From positions 124,001 through 188,000 of the forward strand of contig DAOTWF010000030.1 in NCBI GenBank assembly GCA_034435835.1: a stretch of DNA of 64,000 nucleotides, in the 5' to 3' direction. The notes beneath the pieces were generated by a model. The model searched no databases. It was given only the letters and a program-made list of their open reading frames with translations, and had not been told where the DNA came from. A program made the translations under genes and the position numbers. Positions 33,193-45,639 of the stretch are shown piece by piece. Positions within the stretch are counted from its first letter, which is position 1, and every line of letters begins with the position of its first letter. This DNA is from CALJTV01 sp034435835 (lineage in GTDB: Bacteria > Chloroflexota > Dehalococcoidia > GIF9 > UBA5629).

Positions 33193-33383
33193 TACGCGGC
33201 TGTCTCGTTACCGGCGAACTCGAGTGCGATGGATGCCAGCGCGCCATGGAACACGAAGAACAGTACCTGCTGATCGAAGAGGACAGGAAAAAGACGCGCC
33301 TATGCGTCCAGTGCGCCCTGAAAAAGGGCTACGCAAAATATATCAAGGAGAAGGGTGAAAAGATCCTCACCTTTTTCCAGTGA
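33189..33383 (+). CDS. Small zinc-finger-like protein, unknown function
   Basis: A 64-residue protein whose ATG overlaps the rsmI stop. Four cysteines form two pairs, CDGC near residue 13 and CVQC near residue 39, consistent with a single zinc knuckle, though the pairs are about 24 residues apart. A basic C-terminus (KKGYAKYIKEKGEKIL) could contact RNA. Neighbours rsmI and metG suggest a link with translation, but nothing in the sequence proves a function. Base composition and codon use look like those of its neighbours. Confidence 0.7.
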   Translation: MIRGCLVTGELECDGCQRAMEHEEQYLLIEEDRKKTRLCVQCALKKGYAKYIKEKGEKILTFFQ

Positions 33384-33438
33384 TTACTGCTTCGTGGTAC
33401 AATGTGCAGTAATCCATTGGGAACGTGAGGGGCACTGA

Positions 33439-35108
<1,670 letters not shown>

Positions 35109-35112
<4 letters not shown>

Positions 35113-36071
35113 ACCTGACAGATATCTACAAGCCCATCCAGAAAGACCTGGACGGCGTGGAAAAGGGATTAAAAAAGATAGCCAGCACCGCCTCGCCGCT
35201 GCTCTCGGAACTGCTGGCCCACACTCTGCAGAACGGCGGTAAACGGATCCGCCCAGCACTGACCCTGCTTGCGGGCAAATTCGGGCGATACAATGCCTCC
35301 CGCCTAGTGCCCATGGCTACCGCCATCGAGCTACTCCATACCGCCACCCTTGTCCACGATGACATAGTGGATAAATCAGCGGTGCGACGGGGAAAGCCAA
35401 CTGTAAGCCGCGCCTGGGGAGAGAACAGGGCACTGCTCCTCGGCGACTACCTCTTCGCCCGTGCCGGCAGGCTGGCTGCCAGCACCGGCAACCTCAGGGT
35501 AGTGGAATTGTTTTCTGAGACCCTCATGACCATCTCTGCTGGTGAGCTGAAGCAGACCGGCATCACCTTCGACCTGCAGAAAGCACGCGATGTATACTTC
35601 GACTGGATAAGCTCCAAGACAGCCTGCCTCTTCGCCACCGCCACCGAGTCAGGCGCCATTCTGGCACAGACACCAGAAAGCACCACCAGTGCCCTTAGGG
35701 AATACGGAGCAAACTTCGGCATCGCCTTCCAGATCATAGATGACGTGCTCGATTTCGTGGGCAAAGAGGCAGAGCTGGGCAAACCGGTGGGCTCCGACCT
35801 CAGCGAGGGCGTCGTCACCCTGCCCACAATCCTTTTCATGGAGTCACACCCGGACAACCATCTGGTGGCAGGCATCGTGATGAAGAAAGGGACTGGGTCT
35901 ACCGCGGCAGCGCTGGAGATGGTGCGCAATTCCACAGCCATCGAACAGTGCCTCGAGATCGCCTCAGACTTTGCCGCCAGAGCATGCCAGGCTATACAGC
36001 AACTCCCCGATATCCCAGCGAAGCACTCGCTCGAAGACCTAGCACGTTACATCATCAAGAGGCATAAGTAA
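35109..36071 (+). CDS. Polyprenyl (all-trans) diphosphate synthase
   Basis: A 320-residue trans-isoprenyl diphosphate synthase. The first Asp-rich motif is LLHTATLVHDDIVD near residue 77 and the second is IAFQIIDDVLDFVGK near residue 209. GGKRIRPALTLL near residue 43 carries the IPP-binding Lys/Arg. Residues upstream of the first DDxxD are small to medium (T, A, T), so a medium to long chain, such as for a quinone side chain, is more likely than farnesyl diphosphate; exact length cannot be set. Its precursor IPP comes from the MEP pathway (ispE at 60221). Overlaps metG by 4 bp. Confidence 0.9.
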
Positions 36072-36072
36072 A

Positions 36073-36091
36073 GCATCTTGATATAAGATGC
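36073..36091. terminator. Short hairpin between convergent genes
   Basis: GCATCTT, loop GATAT, AAGATGC: 7-bp stem between the polyprenyl synthase and ftsH, which converge. Weak, and without a T-run. Confidence 0.35.
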
Positions 36092-36117
36092 GAACAGGCT
36101 AACAAGCGGGGACAGGA

Positions 36118-37977
<1,860 letters not shown>

Positions 37978-37990
37978 TCCCTATGCACCA

Positions 37991-37996
37991 ATTATA
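37991..37996 (-). promoter_or_regulatory. Extended -10 promoter of ftsH, very short leader
   Basis: Minus-strand TATAAT preceded by TGA (extended -10, TGnTATAAT). A -35 is only weakly recognisable. Start near 37984, about 7 nt before the ATG. Confidence 0.55.
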
Positions 37997-38063
37997 TCAA
38001 AACCTGCCGAATAAGAAAAAAGATGACATAAACTCAGTACAGCATGACACCGAAGCGCTCCCT

Positions 38064-38900
38064 CTATCGGTGGCACATTGACCTGTAGGTCTCCTGCAAG
38101 AGCAGCGCGTCCTCCTCCAAGTTGGGGCTTTCGCTGATCACCAGTCCTTTGACGCCGAAGTCGCACAGCGCCCTGACGAAGTCAGCATAGTTGAAGTCCG
38201 AGTTTTTCAAGTTGAGGTGTCTGCTCTCCCCGCTCCTGGTATAGGCAATGCCCGATACATGGATGTGCATATCCTCCAGTGCTGCCCTGCCCAGCATTTT
38301 CTCCACCTGCTTCAGGATGGAAGCAAAGCCCTCATAGGAGTTATATTCCCCGGTGCGGGCATGCCAGTGGGCGAAGTCTATACATGGAGCCACCCCTTCT
38401 ATTTCCGCGCTCAGCCTCAACACCTCCTCCAGCGTGCCGAACTGGCTCCCCTTCCCGGTCACCTCAGGTCTCACCCACACATTGTTCCCCTCTGCTCTGA
38501 GCTGCCTCACTATCCACTGCAACTGGCCCTTCACCTGCTGGTACACCGCTTCCGGCGGCGTGTCTAAGTAAAATGCCGCATGGAAAACTATGCTCCTAGC
38601 GCCGCACAGATTGGCGATGCGCGCCGTCTGCAGTATCCTCTCCTGGCTGGCTTTCACCTTGTCCGGCTCGGTGGCATTCAAGTTTATAAAGTATGGACCG
38701 TGGGCACTCAGCACCACACCCAGCCTTTTCGCCGTCTCACCCACCGCCAGCGCCGTCTCCTTTCCCATCTTCACCCCCTGGACAAACTCCAGCTCCATAC
38801 ACCCCAGCCCCAACTCCGCCACCTGCTCGATGCCAGCTTCGGTAGACCTCGCCTTGGCGCTCAGCGGCACACCCGCAGGACCAAAAAGCAACTCTCCCAT
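38064..38900 (-). CDS. Endonuclease IV-like TIM-barrel protein
   Basis: A 278-residue member of the AP endonuclease family 2 (xylose isomerase-like TIM barrel). Metal-ligand stretches expected for endonuclease IV are present: SAHGPYFINL, SIVFHAAFY, VRPEVTGKGSQFGT, CIDFAHWHAR and MHIHVSGI. It probably cuts DNA 5' to abasic sites using zinc ions, though sugar-isomerase-like relatives cannot be excluded. ATG 38900 follows GGAGGAAC at good spacing; a GTG at 38924 would only add 8 residues. It is 86 bp upstream of ftsH on the same strand. Confidence 0.82.
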   Translation of the reverse strand: MGELLFGPAGVPLSAKARSTEAGIEQVAELGLGCMELEFVQGVKMGKETALAVGETAKRLGVVLSAHGPYFINLNATEPDKVKASQERILQTARIANLCGARSIVFHAAFYLDTPPEAVYQQVKGQLQWIVRQLRAEGNNVWVRPEVTGKGSQFGTLEEVLRLSAEIEGVAPCIDFAHWHARTGEYNSYEGFASILKQVEKMLGRAALEDMHIHVSGIAYTRSGESRHLNLKNSDFNYADFVRALCDFGVKGLVISESPNLEEDALLLQETYRSMCHR

Positions 38901-38996
38901 CTTCGTTCCTCCAGCGTTACTCACGCAATGATTATACTTTCAAACGGCGCAAAATACTACGCCCCCACTATAAGGGAGAGGGAAAGGGTGAGGGCG

Positions 38997-39008
38997 CTAT
39001 AATAGACC
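38997..39008 (+). promoter_or_regulatory. -10 block of the DUF167 gene, leaderless type
   Basis: CTATAATAGACC, identical over 12 bp to the block before rsmI. TATAAT occupies 38998-39003, so transcription should start about 39010, 3 nt before the ATG at 39013. Confidence 0.5.
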
Positions 39009-39012
39009 CGCC

Positions 39013-39297
39013 ATGCCAGACCGGGCAGCGGCAAAAATCGCCGTCATCGTCCAGCCCAATGCCAGTCAGAACAGACCGGTATCTTTCCAGAACGGCGTAT
39101 GGCGCCTCAAAATCGCCGCCCCACCTCCCGCAGGCAAAGCCAACAGAGAACCCATCGCCTTCCTCAGCGACCTCCTGGGCATAAGCAAAAGCTAGCTAGC
39201 CATCGAAAAAGGCTTTACCAGCCGCCACAGGCTGGTAACCATAAGTGGATCGACCCAACAGCAGGTCGATAGCTTGCTCCAGAAACCGCTCGGCTAG
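39013..39297 (+). pseudogene. DUF167 (YggU-like) gene interrupted by an in-frame TAG
   Basis: The first 60 codons encode a DUF167 N-terminus: IAVIVQPNASQN, WRLKIAAPPPAGKANREPIA and LLGISKS. A TAG at 39193-39195 then interrupts the frame, but the same frame continues with LAIEKGFTSRHRLVTISG up to a second TAG at 39295-39297. That continuation is exactly the missing C-terminal half of the family (K-S-x-V-x-I-x-x-G-x-x-S-R-x-K), and the TAG replaces just one residue without any shift. It is thus a point nonsense mutation, a sequencing error, or a readthrough codon. Family function is unknown. Confidence 0.85.
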
Positions 39298-39776
39298 GTA
39301 GAAAAGGGTACCGCCCAAGAACACCAGAAAGTGGCACGGCGTGCTGCGGCAGGGCTAGCTTATCTTAAGCTTTAAAAATTTTTCCACCTCAACTCGTGCT
39401 AGTTCGCGCTCCGGCAACCGCGGGCTGAGCTCAACGCCCGGGGTGCCGAACCTACGCAGTACCGGCAACATGAGTAACAGCATGTTCACCGCTGCCGGCA
39501 CGATGTATATGCCCCAGCCCTGCCTGCAATTGAACCAGCCACACCCGCTCCCACAAACAAAGCTTCTTCGAGTTCTAATCGCGTCCTTTCCTGGCACAAT
39601 TCCTTCTTAGCAAGCCTCGCTTGAATAAGAGCATCCCCACGTAACCTGTCAGCCTCGCATTTTCTATTTGGTTCGAACCTTTCTTAGCCGTGCAGCACAA
39701 GTCTATGACGGCTCCACCTATTCATATAAGACTGCCTTACTGAAGTTATGGGTAAATTGCATCCATCAGCCGTCGT
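39298..39776. other. Region with no convincing gene
   Basis: Only a weak minus-strand reading frame (39355-39597) is open. No tRNA, transposon end, inverted repeat or clear remnant was recognised; composition is somewhat more AT-rich around 39600-39800. It may be decayed coding DNA next to the interrupted DUF167 gene. Confidence 0.4.
39355..39597 (-). CDS. Doubtful small ORF with one hydrophobic segment
   Basis: An 80-codon frame from a GTG. It contains one membrane-like stretch (IYIVPAAVNMLLLMLPVL, about residues 30-47) preceded by a Cys/Gly-rich segment (VCGSGCGWFNC) and followed by a charged C-terminus. No ribosome site or promoter was found, and it resembles no family known to me. It may be a real small membrane protein or noise in a degenerating region. 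Confidence 0.25.
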   Translation of the reverse strand: MPGKDAIRTRRSFVCGSGCGWFNCRQGWGIYIVPAAVNMLLLMLPVLRRFGTPGVELSPRLPERELARVEVEKFLKLKIS

Positions 39777-39806
39777 TTGACGCTGAACTGGCGGATTTCG
39801 TACAAT
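39777..39806 (+). promoter_or_regulatory. Predicted promoter of the PEBP lipoprotein gene
   Basis: TTGACG (39777-39782) and TACAAT (39801-39806), 18-bp spacer; start near 39813, leader about 36 nt. This excludes the longer upstream reading frame. Confidence 0.6.
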
Positions 39807-39848
39807 TCCGCCTGTGTGAGGTCACCGTACAGCACTGGAGCGGCAACT

Positions 39849-40412
39849 ATGCAGAGATTACCAGCACTGCTAACAGCCCTGTTCCTCCTTTCATCCTTGC
39901 TTTTTGCCTGCACAAAAGAAGCACCTGGGGCGGCATCCCCGGCACCACAAGCCAACCTGGAGCTTACCAGTACCGCCTTCCAGAACGGCGGTAACATACC
40001 TGCCAAATATACCTGTGACAGCGAAAACCTCTCGCCACCTCTCGCCTGGGGAGAGCCGCCGACGGGGACAAAATCGTTCGCCCTCATCTGCGATGACCCC
40101 GATGCCCCTATAGGCGTGTTCACCCACTGGGTCGTCTTCAATATCCCACCCACCACAAGGCAACTTGAAGAGGATGTCCCGGCACAAGAACGACTGGCAA
40201 ACGGCGCTTTGCAGGGCAAAAGCGGCTTCGGCAAACTCGGCTACGGTGGTCCCTGCCCGCCAAGGGGCTCGCCGCACCACTACCGCTTCAACATATACGC
40301 ACTGGACACAGTGCTTGACCTTAAGCCCGGCGCCTCCAAGAATGACCTCCTGGAGGCGATGGAAGGACATATCCTCGCCCAGGGAGAGCTTATCGGCATA
40401 TATCAACGCTAG
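39849..40412 (+). CDS. PEBP (YbhB/YbcL, Raf-kinase-inhibitor-like) lipoprotein
   Basis: A 187-residue exported protein with a signal peptide and lipobox LFAC near residues 18-21. The mature domain is a phosphatidylethanolamine-binding protein fold: KYTCDSENLSPPLAWGEPP near residue 53, the ligand-site block CDDPDAPIGVFTHWVVFNIPP near residue 76, and GYGGPCPPRGSPHHYRFNIYALD near residue 128. Bacterial YbhB/YbcL-type proteins have no firmly known role. It precedes a large surface protein by 17 bp, so both may be exported from one transcript. Confidence 0.9.
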   Translation: MQRLPALLTALFLLSSLLFACTKEAPGAASPAPQANLELTSTAFQNGGNIPAKYTCDSENLSPPLAWGEPPTGTKSFALICDDPDAPIGVFTHWVVFNIPPTTRQLEEDVPAQERLANGALQGKSGFGKLGYGGPCPPRGSPHHYRFNIYALDTVLDLKPGASKNDLLEAMEGHILAQGELIGIYQR

Positions 40413-40429
40413 CCTACCACCCCATACAA

Positions 40430-42901
40430 ATGAGCACCAAGACAGTCCCCACAATTCTGATATTTTTGATGGTATGCGCCCTGGCGGTGCCAGCGATAGA
40501 CATTCAGCCGGCTATCGCTCAGTCAGCCTGCGACTGGATCGAATATGCTGGTAACCCTATATTCGGGCAGCACCGCAGCGGCGCCAAGACTTATTATGTC
40601 AAGGTGCTCTACGATTCGGACCAGTTCTCCGGGCACGGCGATAGCGCTTACTACAAGATGTGGTTCGGCTCTGGCAGCGGCACCGGCTATGCCTATTCTA
40701 GCGACGGGATAAACTGGACGGCAGGGGCAAACCCTGTCCCGGGTTTGGCAAACGGCGCCAATCACTCCCTGGTAAAGTATGACCCCAACGGCTTTGGTCA
40801 CGGTGTCTACTACAAAATATGGTACTGGGACCCAAATGTAAGTATCTACAGCATCAACGCTCTGAGGTACGCCGAGTCCGCCGACGGGACAAACTGGGCG
40901 AACGACCAGCCGCTCACCCAGGACGCCACCTTCCCGCTGGTCACCGGTAGTCCAGTGGGTTGGAACCGCGGCTCCTACGGTCCCTGCGACCTTGTCTATA
41001 ACCCCAACGGCTCGAATACTCTTGATGACAGCAATCTCTGGAACAACAAGTATGTCATGTACTACATGGGCACCAATGGCGGTAACGAGTACATCGGTCT
41101 GGGTTACTCCACCGACGGGAAGCACTGGAAGAGGTGGGGGAACAACCCCATACTTGCCCCATGCGACGAAGGTGGCTGCAGCAGTGGTCCAGTGCCTTCC
41201 TGCTGGGACTATTGTTCGGTGGGCTACTGCCGGGTAATAAAAATAGGCAGTCTCTGGCATATGTGGTACGGCGGCGGTCCCGGCACCAACCACGGCATCG
41301 GTTATGCCACCTCCTCCGACGGCATAAACTGGACAAAGCACCCGGACAATCCAATTTTCCACAAAAATGACGGCGTAGCCTGGAGGAACGACCGGACTTA
41401 TACCCCCTGGGTACTATATGACCCGGCTAACTTCAGCGGACATGGCGACTTTTGCCCGTTTAAGATGTGGTTCAGCGGTAAAGACACCCAGGGGAAATAC
41501 TCTGTGGGCTATGCCAGCGCTACTCCGGTGGATGCCGGACCAGACCAGAGGGTCTGTGAGGGCGGCAGCCCCATACCGCTGGTCGGTGCCGTACCATCGG
41601 GCGGCACCTGGAGCGGTACCGGGGTTTCAGACTCCACCTTCGACCCCGCCGGGCTCGCCCCCGGCGACTACACAGTCACCTATACTTATACCAACGCCAA
41701 GGGCTGCACCAGCAGCGATAACAAAACGATGACCATAGACCCCAAGCCCACAGTTACCGCCTTCAACAACTCGCCCGTCTGCATCGGCGACACCATCCAG
41801 CTCGTGGGAATCTCGGACAACGCCACCTCCTTCCACTGGACAGGTCCTAACGGCTTCACCAGCAACCAGCAGTCGCCATTCATACCCAATGTCACAGAGG
41901 CGATGTCCGGCGACTACACGCTCACCGTCACCAGCCCCTACGGTTGCACCAACTCCGCCACGGTGACCGTAAGCGTAATACCCTGCGCGGTCGTTCCATC
42001 AGGAGCAGAAAGCATGATCCCAGAAACCACCTGCCCACTGTCAATGTCAGTCAATGCCGAAGGCCGCGTGGCTACAGCAAGTATGACCACAGAGGGGTCG
42101 CTCTGCACAAGCTGCGTGGCGCAAGACCCCACAGGTAAATTAAGCTTGGAAATGGAGGAGGGCACCAGGCTGCTGCTCACCAACAGGACGGTGCCGAAGC
42201 TCATAACGCTCAAAGCAGCTAGGACACTGCCGCCCTCCACACCGCAGAACACCGTCCTTTTGGGGCAAGCCTACGAGTTCAACGCCTATGCCACCGCATA
42301 TGAAAGTACTCCGCTGTCGCTCACCATCTCACCACCAGCAAGGCTGCTCCTCACCTACGACCCCGAAGACCTCCCGCAAAACGCCACCGAGATATTCATC
42401 GCCACCTACAGCCCGCAAGAGGGCTGGGTTCCGCTATCCCCCGTACCTGGTGCCGTTGCCGCTGTGGGCGAAGCCCGTGGTCTGGTGAGCCACTTCTCGC
42501 TCTTCGTTCTACTGGCGAGAATTTCCGAGCCAGCCCCGGCTAAGTTCACAGCCAGCAACCTGACCATAAACCCGCAGGAGCCCCAGCCAGGACAGCAAAT
42601 CAAAATCAACATTGACATAACCAATATTGGCGAGAAGAACGGCGACTACACGGTGGAACTCGTAGTGGACGGCGTGACCAAGGCAACAAGAAGATTGACC
42701 CTTTCTGGCGGGGAAACACAGACGATAGAGTTTACTTTAATCGAAGACAAACCGGGAATACATTCGCTGGAGGTAGCAGGACTCAGCGCCGAGTTTGAGG
42801 TGGCAAAACAGAAAAAGCTACCAGCGGTCTACCCATGGCTTATAAGCGCGGTGATAATCGCCACATGCCTGGTTATAGCTAAACTGCTGCTCAGCAGATG
42901 A
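40430..42901 (+). CDS. Large cell-surface protein: beta-propeller, Ig/PKD-like, CARDB, C-terminal anchor
   Basis: An 823-residue secreted, membrane-anchored protein. Signal peptide with likely cleavage after AIA near residue 30. Residues about 35-360 carry repeated motifs (YSSDGINWTAG, ESADGTNWAND, YSTDGKHWKRWG, SSDGINWTKHP), a five-bladed propeller pattern like that of GH43/GH32-type hydrolases. Residues about 362-510 contain two Ig/PKD-like repeats (DAGPDQRVCEGG; PTVTAFNNSPVCIGD). About 700-790 is a CARDB-like domain. The end has a membrane helix and short basic tail. No catalytic acid triad was confirmed, so binding or adhesion is as likely as hydrolysis. Confidence 0.8.
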   Translation: MSTKTVPTILIFLMVCALAVPAIDIQPAIAQSACDWIEYAGNPIFGQHRSGAKTYYVKVLYDSDQFSGHGDSAYYKMWFGSGSGTGYAYSSDGINWTAGANPVPGLANGANHSLVKYDPNGFGHGVYYKIWYWDPNVSIYSINALRYAESADGTNWANDQPLTQDATFPLVTGSPVGWNRGSYGPCDLVYNPNGSNTLDDSNLWNNKYVMYYMGTNGGNEYIGLGYSTDGKHWKRWGNNPILAPCDEGGCSSGPVPSCWDYCSVGYCRVIKIGSLWHMWYGGGPGTNHGIGYATSSDGINWTKHPDNPIFHKNDGVAWRNDRTYTPWVLYDPANFSGHGDFCPFKMWFSGKDTQGKYSVGYASATPVDAGPDQRVCEGGSPIPLVGAVPSGGTWSGTGVSDSTFDPAGLAPGDYTVTYTYTNAKGCTSSDNKTMTIDPKPTVTAFNNSPVCIGDTIQLVGISDNATSFHWTGPNGFTSNQQSPFIPNVTEAMSGDYTLTVTSPYGCTNSATVTVSVIPCAVVPSGAESMIPETTCPLSMSVNAEGRVATASMTTEGSLCTSCVAQDPTGKLSLEMEEGTRLLLTNRTVPKLITLKAARTLPPSTPQNTVLLGQAYEFNAYATAYESTPLSLTISPPARLLLTYDPEDLPQNATEIFIATYSPQEGWVPLSPVPGAVAAVGEARGLVSHFSLFVLLARISEPAPAKFTASNLTINPQEPQPGQQIKINIDITNIGEKNGDYTVELVVDGVTKATRRLTLSGGETQTIEFTLIEDKPGIHSLEVAGLSAEFEVAKQKKLPAVYPWLISAVIIATCLVIAKLLLSR

Positions 42902-42902
42902 G

Positions 42903-44126
42903 CTAGAGGATGACCTCTTTCTTCCGCAGCCCTTCAATCTCTACCTGACTCAAGCCCAGTAGTTCTTTAAGCACGTAGTCATTGTGTTCCCCTAGTATCG
43001 GTGCCGGTTTGAAAACCGGCTGACAATCGCTCATCTTCCAGGGCACGCCTACAAGCTCCAGCCTGCCCATCACCGGGGCATCGATGGTCACAAAGGCACC
43101 GCGGGCACGCAGGTGGGGGTCGGCATAAAGGTCGCGGTAGTCCTGACACATGGCTACCGTGACCCCTGCCTGACGCAACTCGTCCTCCAGTCGTTCCAGG
43201 CTGCGCCATTTTGTGTAATCCTCGATAATCCTGTCCAGTTCAGCCTCGTTCTTCTTGCGCGCCTCCATGGTGGCAAAGCGTGGGTCGCTGGCTAGTTCCG
43301 GCTTGCCCATCGCCCTGGCTAAAATGGCAAACTCTTCGTCGGAATGTATTTCGATCGCTATCCAGCGGTCGACACCCCAGCAGCGGTAAAGATTATGTGG
43401 TGCATACTTCGGATGGACGTTCCCCATCCGTTCCGGTATCACCCCGTTCATCTGGTAGCCCAGAACAGCCTCGCCGATGAGCGAGGTCACCCCCTCGCAC
43501 TGGGAAAAATCGATGAACTGTCCCTCACCTGTCTGCTGGCGGTGGTACAGCGCCGCCATAATAATGAAAGCAGTGGTGGTGGCGTTCATGATGTCCGTAT
43601 CGTTTGGACCCGGAGAAGGACCATCGTCAGGGTAGCCGGTGAGATATGATTGACCGCCGATGGACTGATGGATGGTGGCAAAACCTTCATACCGGCTGCA
43701 CGGCCCCTTCTGTCCGTGGCTGGATGAAGACAGCACGATAATATCCGGGCGCAGTTTGCGCAAATCTTCATATCCCAGTCCCAGCGCCGCCATGGCACCG
43801 GGCCGCATGTTGTCCATCACTACATCGCTCATCGCCGCCAGGCGCCTTGCCAACTCCCTGCCTTCAGGGGTTGCCATATCAAGCGTCACGCTCTTCTTGC
43901 TCATGTTGAGGGCATGAAAACCGGTGCTAGGGATGACCGTAACTTCAATCGCTCTGGGGTCGTCCCGCATCCTCCACCCCGTGACCCCTCTGCGGATCAT
44001 GTCCGGGCGCTTGTGTCCTTCTATCTTGATTACCTCTGCCCCGAACGTTGCCAGAACCATGGCAGCATAAGGTCCTGCCCAGACCCAGGTGAAATCAGCA
44101 ACTCTTATACCTTCAAGCGGGAGCAT
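42903..44126 (-). CDS. Class III CoA-transferase (CaiB/BaiF family), catalytic-type member of pair 2
   Basis: A 407-residue cytoplasmic CoA-transferase. It has GIRVADFTWVWAGPYAAMVL at the start, FGAEVIKIEGHKRPDMIR, DVVMDNMRPGAM near residue 93, and QTGEGQFIDFSQCEG near residue 200. Counting 26 residues back from the end of GEGQ, the catalytic Asp position is Asp178 (43593-43595), so it should be active. It is the second gene of a two-gene operon, 2 bp after its partner. Its 407-residue length is close to formyl-CoA transferase, unlike pair 1, whose members are about 450. Confidence 0.9.
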   Translation of the reverse strand: MLPLEGIRVADFTWVWAGPYAAMVLATFGAEVIKIEGHKRPDMIRRGVTGWRMRDDPRAIEVTVIPSTGFHALNMSKKSVTLDMATPEGRELARRLAAMSDVVMDNMRPGAMAALGLGYEDLRKLRPDIIVLSSSSHGQKGPCSRYEGFATIHQSIGGQSYLTGYPDDGPSPGPNDTDIMNATTTAFIIMAALYHRQQTGEGQFIDFSQCEGVTSLIGEAVLGYQMNGVIPERMGNVHPKYAPHNLYRCWGVDRWIAIEIHSDEEFAILARAMGKPELASDPRFATMEARKKNEAELDRIIEDYTKWRSLERLEDELRQAGVTVAMCQDYRDLYADPHLRARGAFVTIDAPVMGRLELVGVPWKMSDCQPVFKPAPILGEHNDYVLKELLGLSQVEIEGLRKKEVIL

Positions 44127-44128
44127 TT

Positions 44129-45355
44129 TTACCTCCTCTCGTCCTTTACTGGCTTTACGACGCCAAGCTGCTGCAAGCGCTGGTACTCTTGTTCAGAATA
44201 ACCCAGCACAGAGCAGAGCACCTCTTGGTTGTGCTGCCCCAATAACGGCGCCGGTCTGCTTACCCGCGGTGGCGTCGCTGACATCTGATAGGGCCAGCCG
44301 GGATATCTGTACTTGCCCGCTTTGGGGTGCTCCACCTCGACGAAATAGCCCCTGGCGGCGTACTGTTGACTTTCCAGCACGTCCTTAACGGTATTGATCG
44401 GTCCCATAGGAATGCCCTTCTGGGCACCGCGGTGGTAAAGTTCCTCCTTCTTCTGCCGCACCATCCACCCCTGAATTTGCGGCGCTATCTCGAAAATGTG
44501 TTGACCGCGATAGAACATCGAGTCCCATTCAGGTCCGCTCGCCCATTCCGGGTTCCCCATCAGCTCCACAAACGCCTTCCACTGGTGGTTCTCAAAAGGC
44601 GCCACCAGAATATACCCGTCGCTTGTCCTCATCCGCCCCATCACCGGAGGTGCCGCCGGTACCCGGTTCCATGGGACACCGTGATATCTGGCACCAGCTA
44701 TCCCTCTCACATGCGCCAGGATCACCTCCTGAAGCGAGATATCGATGAGCTGTCCCCTCCCCGACTTCCGCCTTCCCAACAAAGCTGCCATGGTAGCTAC
44801 CGCCGCCGCCAGCCCGCCATAGTAGCCCACAGCATACCCACCCATCTTTACCGGCGGACGATTTATATCCTCAGAGCGGGCCGGCAGGAGATAGCCAATG
44901 CCACCGGCATGGATAATGGTCAGCTCGTCACCATTATCATTGGCTCGGGGACCAGTGCGCCCGTAAGGGGTGATCGAAGTGTATATCAGCCCGGGATTCA
45001 AGGCTGAGACATCTTTCCAGGAAAGCCCCAAGCCCTCCAGATATCTGGGAGGATGGTTGTCTATGAGCACGTCTGCCCACCTGATGAGCCTCCTTAATAC
45101 CTCCATGCCCTCCGGTTTCTCCGCGTCCAGCACAATGCCACGCTTGCTGGTGTTAACATAGAGAAACAGGGCGCTCTGCTCTTTATCTGGTCCGGTTTCG
45201 GGGAAAGGGCCACACTCACGGGCAGGGTCACCACCCGGAGATTCCACCTTGATAACTTCGGCACCTAGGTCACCAAGCAGTTTGCCGCAATAGGGCCCTG
45301 ACACCATGGTGGCGAATTCCACCACCTTCACGCCGCTCAAAATACTCTTCGACAT
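44129..45355 (-). CDS. Class III CoA-transferase homologue lacking the expected catalytic Asp, pair 2
   Basis: A 408-residue CaiB/BaiF-family protein, upstream partner of the previous gene. It has GVKVVEFATMVSGPYCGKLL, LGAEVIKVESPGGDPAR, DVLIDNHPPRYLEGLG and KSGRGQLIDISLQEV. At the site that holds Asp in active enzymes (26 residues before the end of GRGQ), the residue is Gly177 (44825-44827). The gene starts with MSKSILSG and is preceded by GAGGTGAAAGG. It probably forms a heteromer with the Asp-containing neighbour. A consensus promoter lies upstream. Confidence 0.85.
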   Translation of the reverse strand: MSKSILSGVKVVEFATMVSGPYCGKLLGDLGAEVIKVESPGGDPARECGPFPETGPDKEQSALFLYVNTSKRGIVLDAEKPEGMEVLRRLIRWADVLIDNHPPRYLEGLGLSWKDVSALNPGLIYTSITPYGRTGPRANDNGDELTIIHAGGIGYLLPARSEDINRPPVKMGGYAVGYYGGLAAAVATMAALLGRRKSGRGQLIDISLQEVILAHVRGIAGARYHGVPWNRVPAAPPVMGRMRTSDGYILVAPFENHQWKAFVELMGNPEWASGPEWDSMFYRGQHIFEIAPQIQGWMVRQKKEELYHRGAQKGIPMGPINTVKDVLESQQYAARGYFVEVEHPKAGKYRYPGWPYQMSATPPRVSRPAPLLGQHNQEVLCSVLGYSEQEYQRLQQLGVVKPVKDERR

Positions 45356-45444
45356 GGCCTTTCACCTCTAAAGAATTTCTCCTCGCTGTGATAGGAACAG
45401 GTACACCCACAGAGAAACCAAGTCCTCGGCTGCCATAAAAGCAA

Positions 45445-45473
45445 ATTATAGAGGGGTAACATAGCTGTGTCAA
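45445..45473 (-). promoter_or_regulatory. Consensus promoter of CoA-transferase operon 2
   Basis: Minus-strand TTGACA (45468-45473) and TATAAT (45445-45450), exactly 17 bp apart: both hexamers perfect. Start near 45438, leader about 80 nt with no recognised riboswitch. The rest of the 305-bp gap to rsfS holds nothing else identified. Confidence 0.8.
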
Positions 45474-45639
45474 ACCGTTCAAATACGCCGGTTGGAGGCT
45501 CTAGCCCAAAAAGGGTTGTCACCGCAGGAGACCACACTCTGACTCTGGTTAACCCCTGGCAGGCTCAGCCAGACACTGCCTCCACCCAGGTACCCCAAAC
45601 ATGGGCGCTACCCGCTAAAGGACTTTTGACAGTTGAATA

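Noticed and set aside
39193..39195. Pyrrolysine or other recoded UAG in the DUF167 gene
   Set aside because: No pyl genes or tRNA are in the window and the family needs no special residue there; a nonsense mutation or sequencing error is simpler.
40523..41362. 279-codon minus-strand ORF opposite the surface protein
   Set aside because: Shadow of the repeat-rich coding strand; its Val/Gly-rich composition mirrors the sense repeats.
45626..45631. TTGACA as -35 box for rsfS
   Set aside because: Only 11 bp from TATAAT; spacing is too short. An extended -10 explains the promoter better.
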